7,434 nucleotides of DNA, from contig DASROJ010000185.1 in the NCBI GenBank assembly GCA_035646975.1, positions 1 through 7,434 of the forward strand, given 5' to 3'. The DNA comes from DASROJ01 sp035646975 (lineage in GTDB: Bacteria > Acidobacteriota > Polarisedimenticolia > JACPZX01 > DASXTC01). Under the pieces are notes generated by a model. It worked only from the letters and a program-made list of their open reading frames with translations, made no database searches and was not told the origin of the DNA. Position 1 is the first letter of the stretch; every line of letters starts with the position of its first letter. Shown piece after piece: positions 6,911-7,434 of the stretch. The position numbers and the translations under genes are program-made.

Positions 6911-6926
6911 TGGCTCGCCGGTTGCT
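6911..6926 (+). promoter_or_regulatory. Possible sigma-54 promoter for the beta-propeller gene
   Basis: TGGCTC-GCCGG-TTGC-T has one mismatch in the -24 box, a perfect -12 box and correct spacing. The predicted start near 6937 is only 2 nt before the ATG at 6939, so use of this promoter would mean an almost leaderless mRNA; that ATG indeed has no ribosome site. A chance match is possible. Confidence 0.35.
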
Positions 6927-6938
6927 CCAGCTCTTGGC

Positions 6939-7434
6939 ATGGCTCTCGCGCGAAGGTTGGCAGGCATTGCGGCGCTGTCGGTTCTCTTCGTCTCCTCGGC
7001 GACGACCGGGCCCGTGGAGCTCACCTATCTCTACAACCTCGCCGACTTCACGGGGAGGATCCCGTACAGCGACGCGCGGGTCGTGGTGGACGCCCCTCAC
7101 GCCGAGGTGTACACCCTCTATGGGAACGAGGTCCGGGTGTTCAACAACGCCGGCATGGAGACCTTCCGATTCGAGGTGGATCCCGAGCAAGGACGTGTTG
7201 TCGATCTGGGGATCGACGGCGGCGGAGACATCCTGATGCTGGTGTACGCCTCGGGCGCCGGGTCGGGGACAATGCGCTGGTCGCTGCGCCGCGCCGACTT
7301 CCGCGGGCGGCCGATGGGCGAGGTCGCCGTGGATCAATCGGGCGAGGCGGCAGGTCTTCTTCCGAACCGCCTGCTGATCCGTTCGGGAAGAATCTGGCTC
7401 GTCAGCCTCGGACAGATGCGCGCCGCTTCCTATC
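6939..7434 (+). CDS. Exported beta-propeller-like protein, N-terminal part
   Basis: The frame is open from here to the right edge (165 codons). Residues 1-25 look like a signal peptide: basic MALARRL, hydrophobic AGIAALSVLFV and a small-residue SSATTG end; no cysteine follows, so it is not a lipoprotein. The mature part repeats short beta-strand units such as ARVVVDAPHAEVYTLYGNEVRVFNNAGMETFRFEV and VVDLGIDGGGDILMLVYA, as in NHL-type six-bladed propellers, where a unit ends in 'the value of X, then G..I.V'. Codon third positions are strongly G/C in this frame, which supports coding over the antisense frame. The start is uncertain: ATG 6939 fits the signal peptide but has no ribosome site, and GTG 6897 in the same frame is an alternative. 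Function unknown; it acts in the periplasm or outside the cell. Confidence 0.75.
   Translation, partial: MALARRLAGIAALSVLFVSSATTGPVELTYLYNLADFTGRIPYSDARVVVDAPHAEVYTLYGNEVRVFNNAGMETFRFEVDPEQGRVVDLGIDGGGDILMLVYASGAGSGTMRWSLRRADFRGRPMGEVAVDQSGEAAGLLPNRLLIRSGRIWLVSLGQMRAASY

Noticed and set aside
6834..7337. Minus-strand open frame of 167 codons
   Set aside because: Antisense to the beta-propeller gene, whose plus frame has a signal peptide and strong third-position G/C bias.

Overview
The window is GC-rich DNA with strong G/C preference at third codon positions, from a Gram-negative type bacterium. The gene content (sigma-54 activator, PAS-LuxR regulator, membrane multiheme cytochrome c, FG-GAP/CRTAC1-like protein, exported beta-propeller) would suit Acidobacteriota, a former deltaproteobacterial group or a respiring proteobacterium. 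No marker gene settles the taxonomy.

Layout. Six genes lie on the minus strand. Reading in their direction (right to left) they are: a two-CBS-domain protein (6247-5780), an NtrC-type response regulator (5762-4386), a small conserved-looking protein of unknown function (4195-3815), a PAS-LuxR regulator (3559 or 3415 to 2762), a fused membrane cytochrome b / pentaheme cytochrome c (2600-474), and the 5' end of an FG-GAP protein that overlaps the cytochrome stop by 4 bp (477 to beyond position 1). Two genes lie on the plus strand: a small DksA/TraR-like protein (6349-6693) and the start of an exported beta-propeller protein (6939 to beyond the right edge).

How they may work together. The left part is an electron-transfer unit: a membrane cytochrome that probably takes electrons from quinol and passes them outward, coupled to an anchored calcium-binding FG-GAP protein. 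The right part is regulatory. The main result is a set of -24/-12 (sigma-54) promoter matches around the NtrC-type regulator. Two have the perfect TGGCAC-N5-TTGC core (minus strand 3444-3430, plus strand 3573-3587). One is near-perfect ahead of the DksA-like gene (6307-6322). Three weaker ones lie ahead of the unknown protein, the CBS gene and the beta-propeller gene. This suggests a sigma-54 regulon built around the regulator. The regulator itself carries GAFTDA instead of GAFTGA in its sigma-54-contact loop, and the DksA-like protein lacks one of its four zinc-finger cysteines.

The plus-strand promoter at 3573 has no convincing gene after it. It reads into about 215 nt of structured DNA and may make a small RNA, a short unrecognised gene or an antisense transcript.
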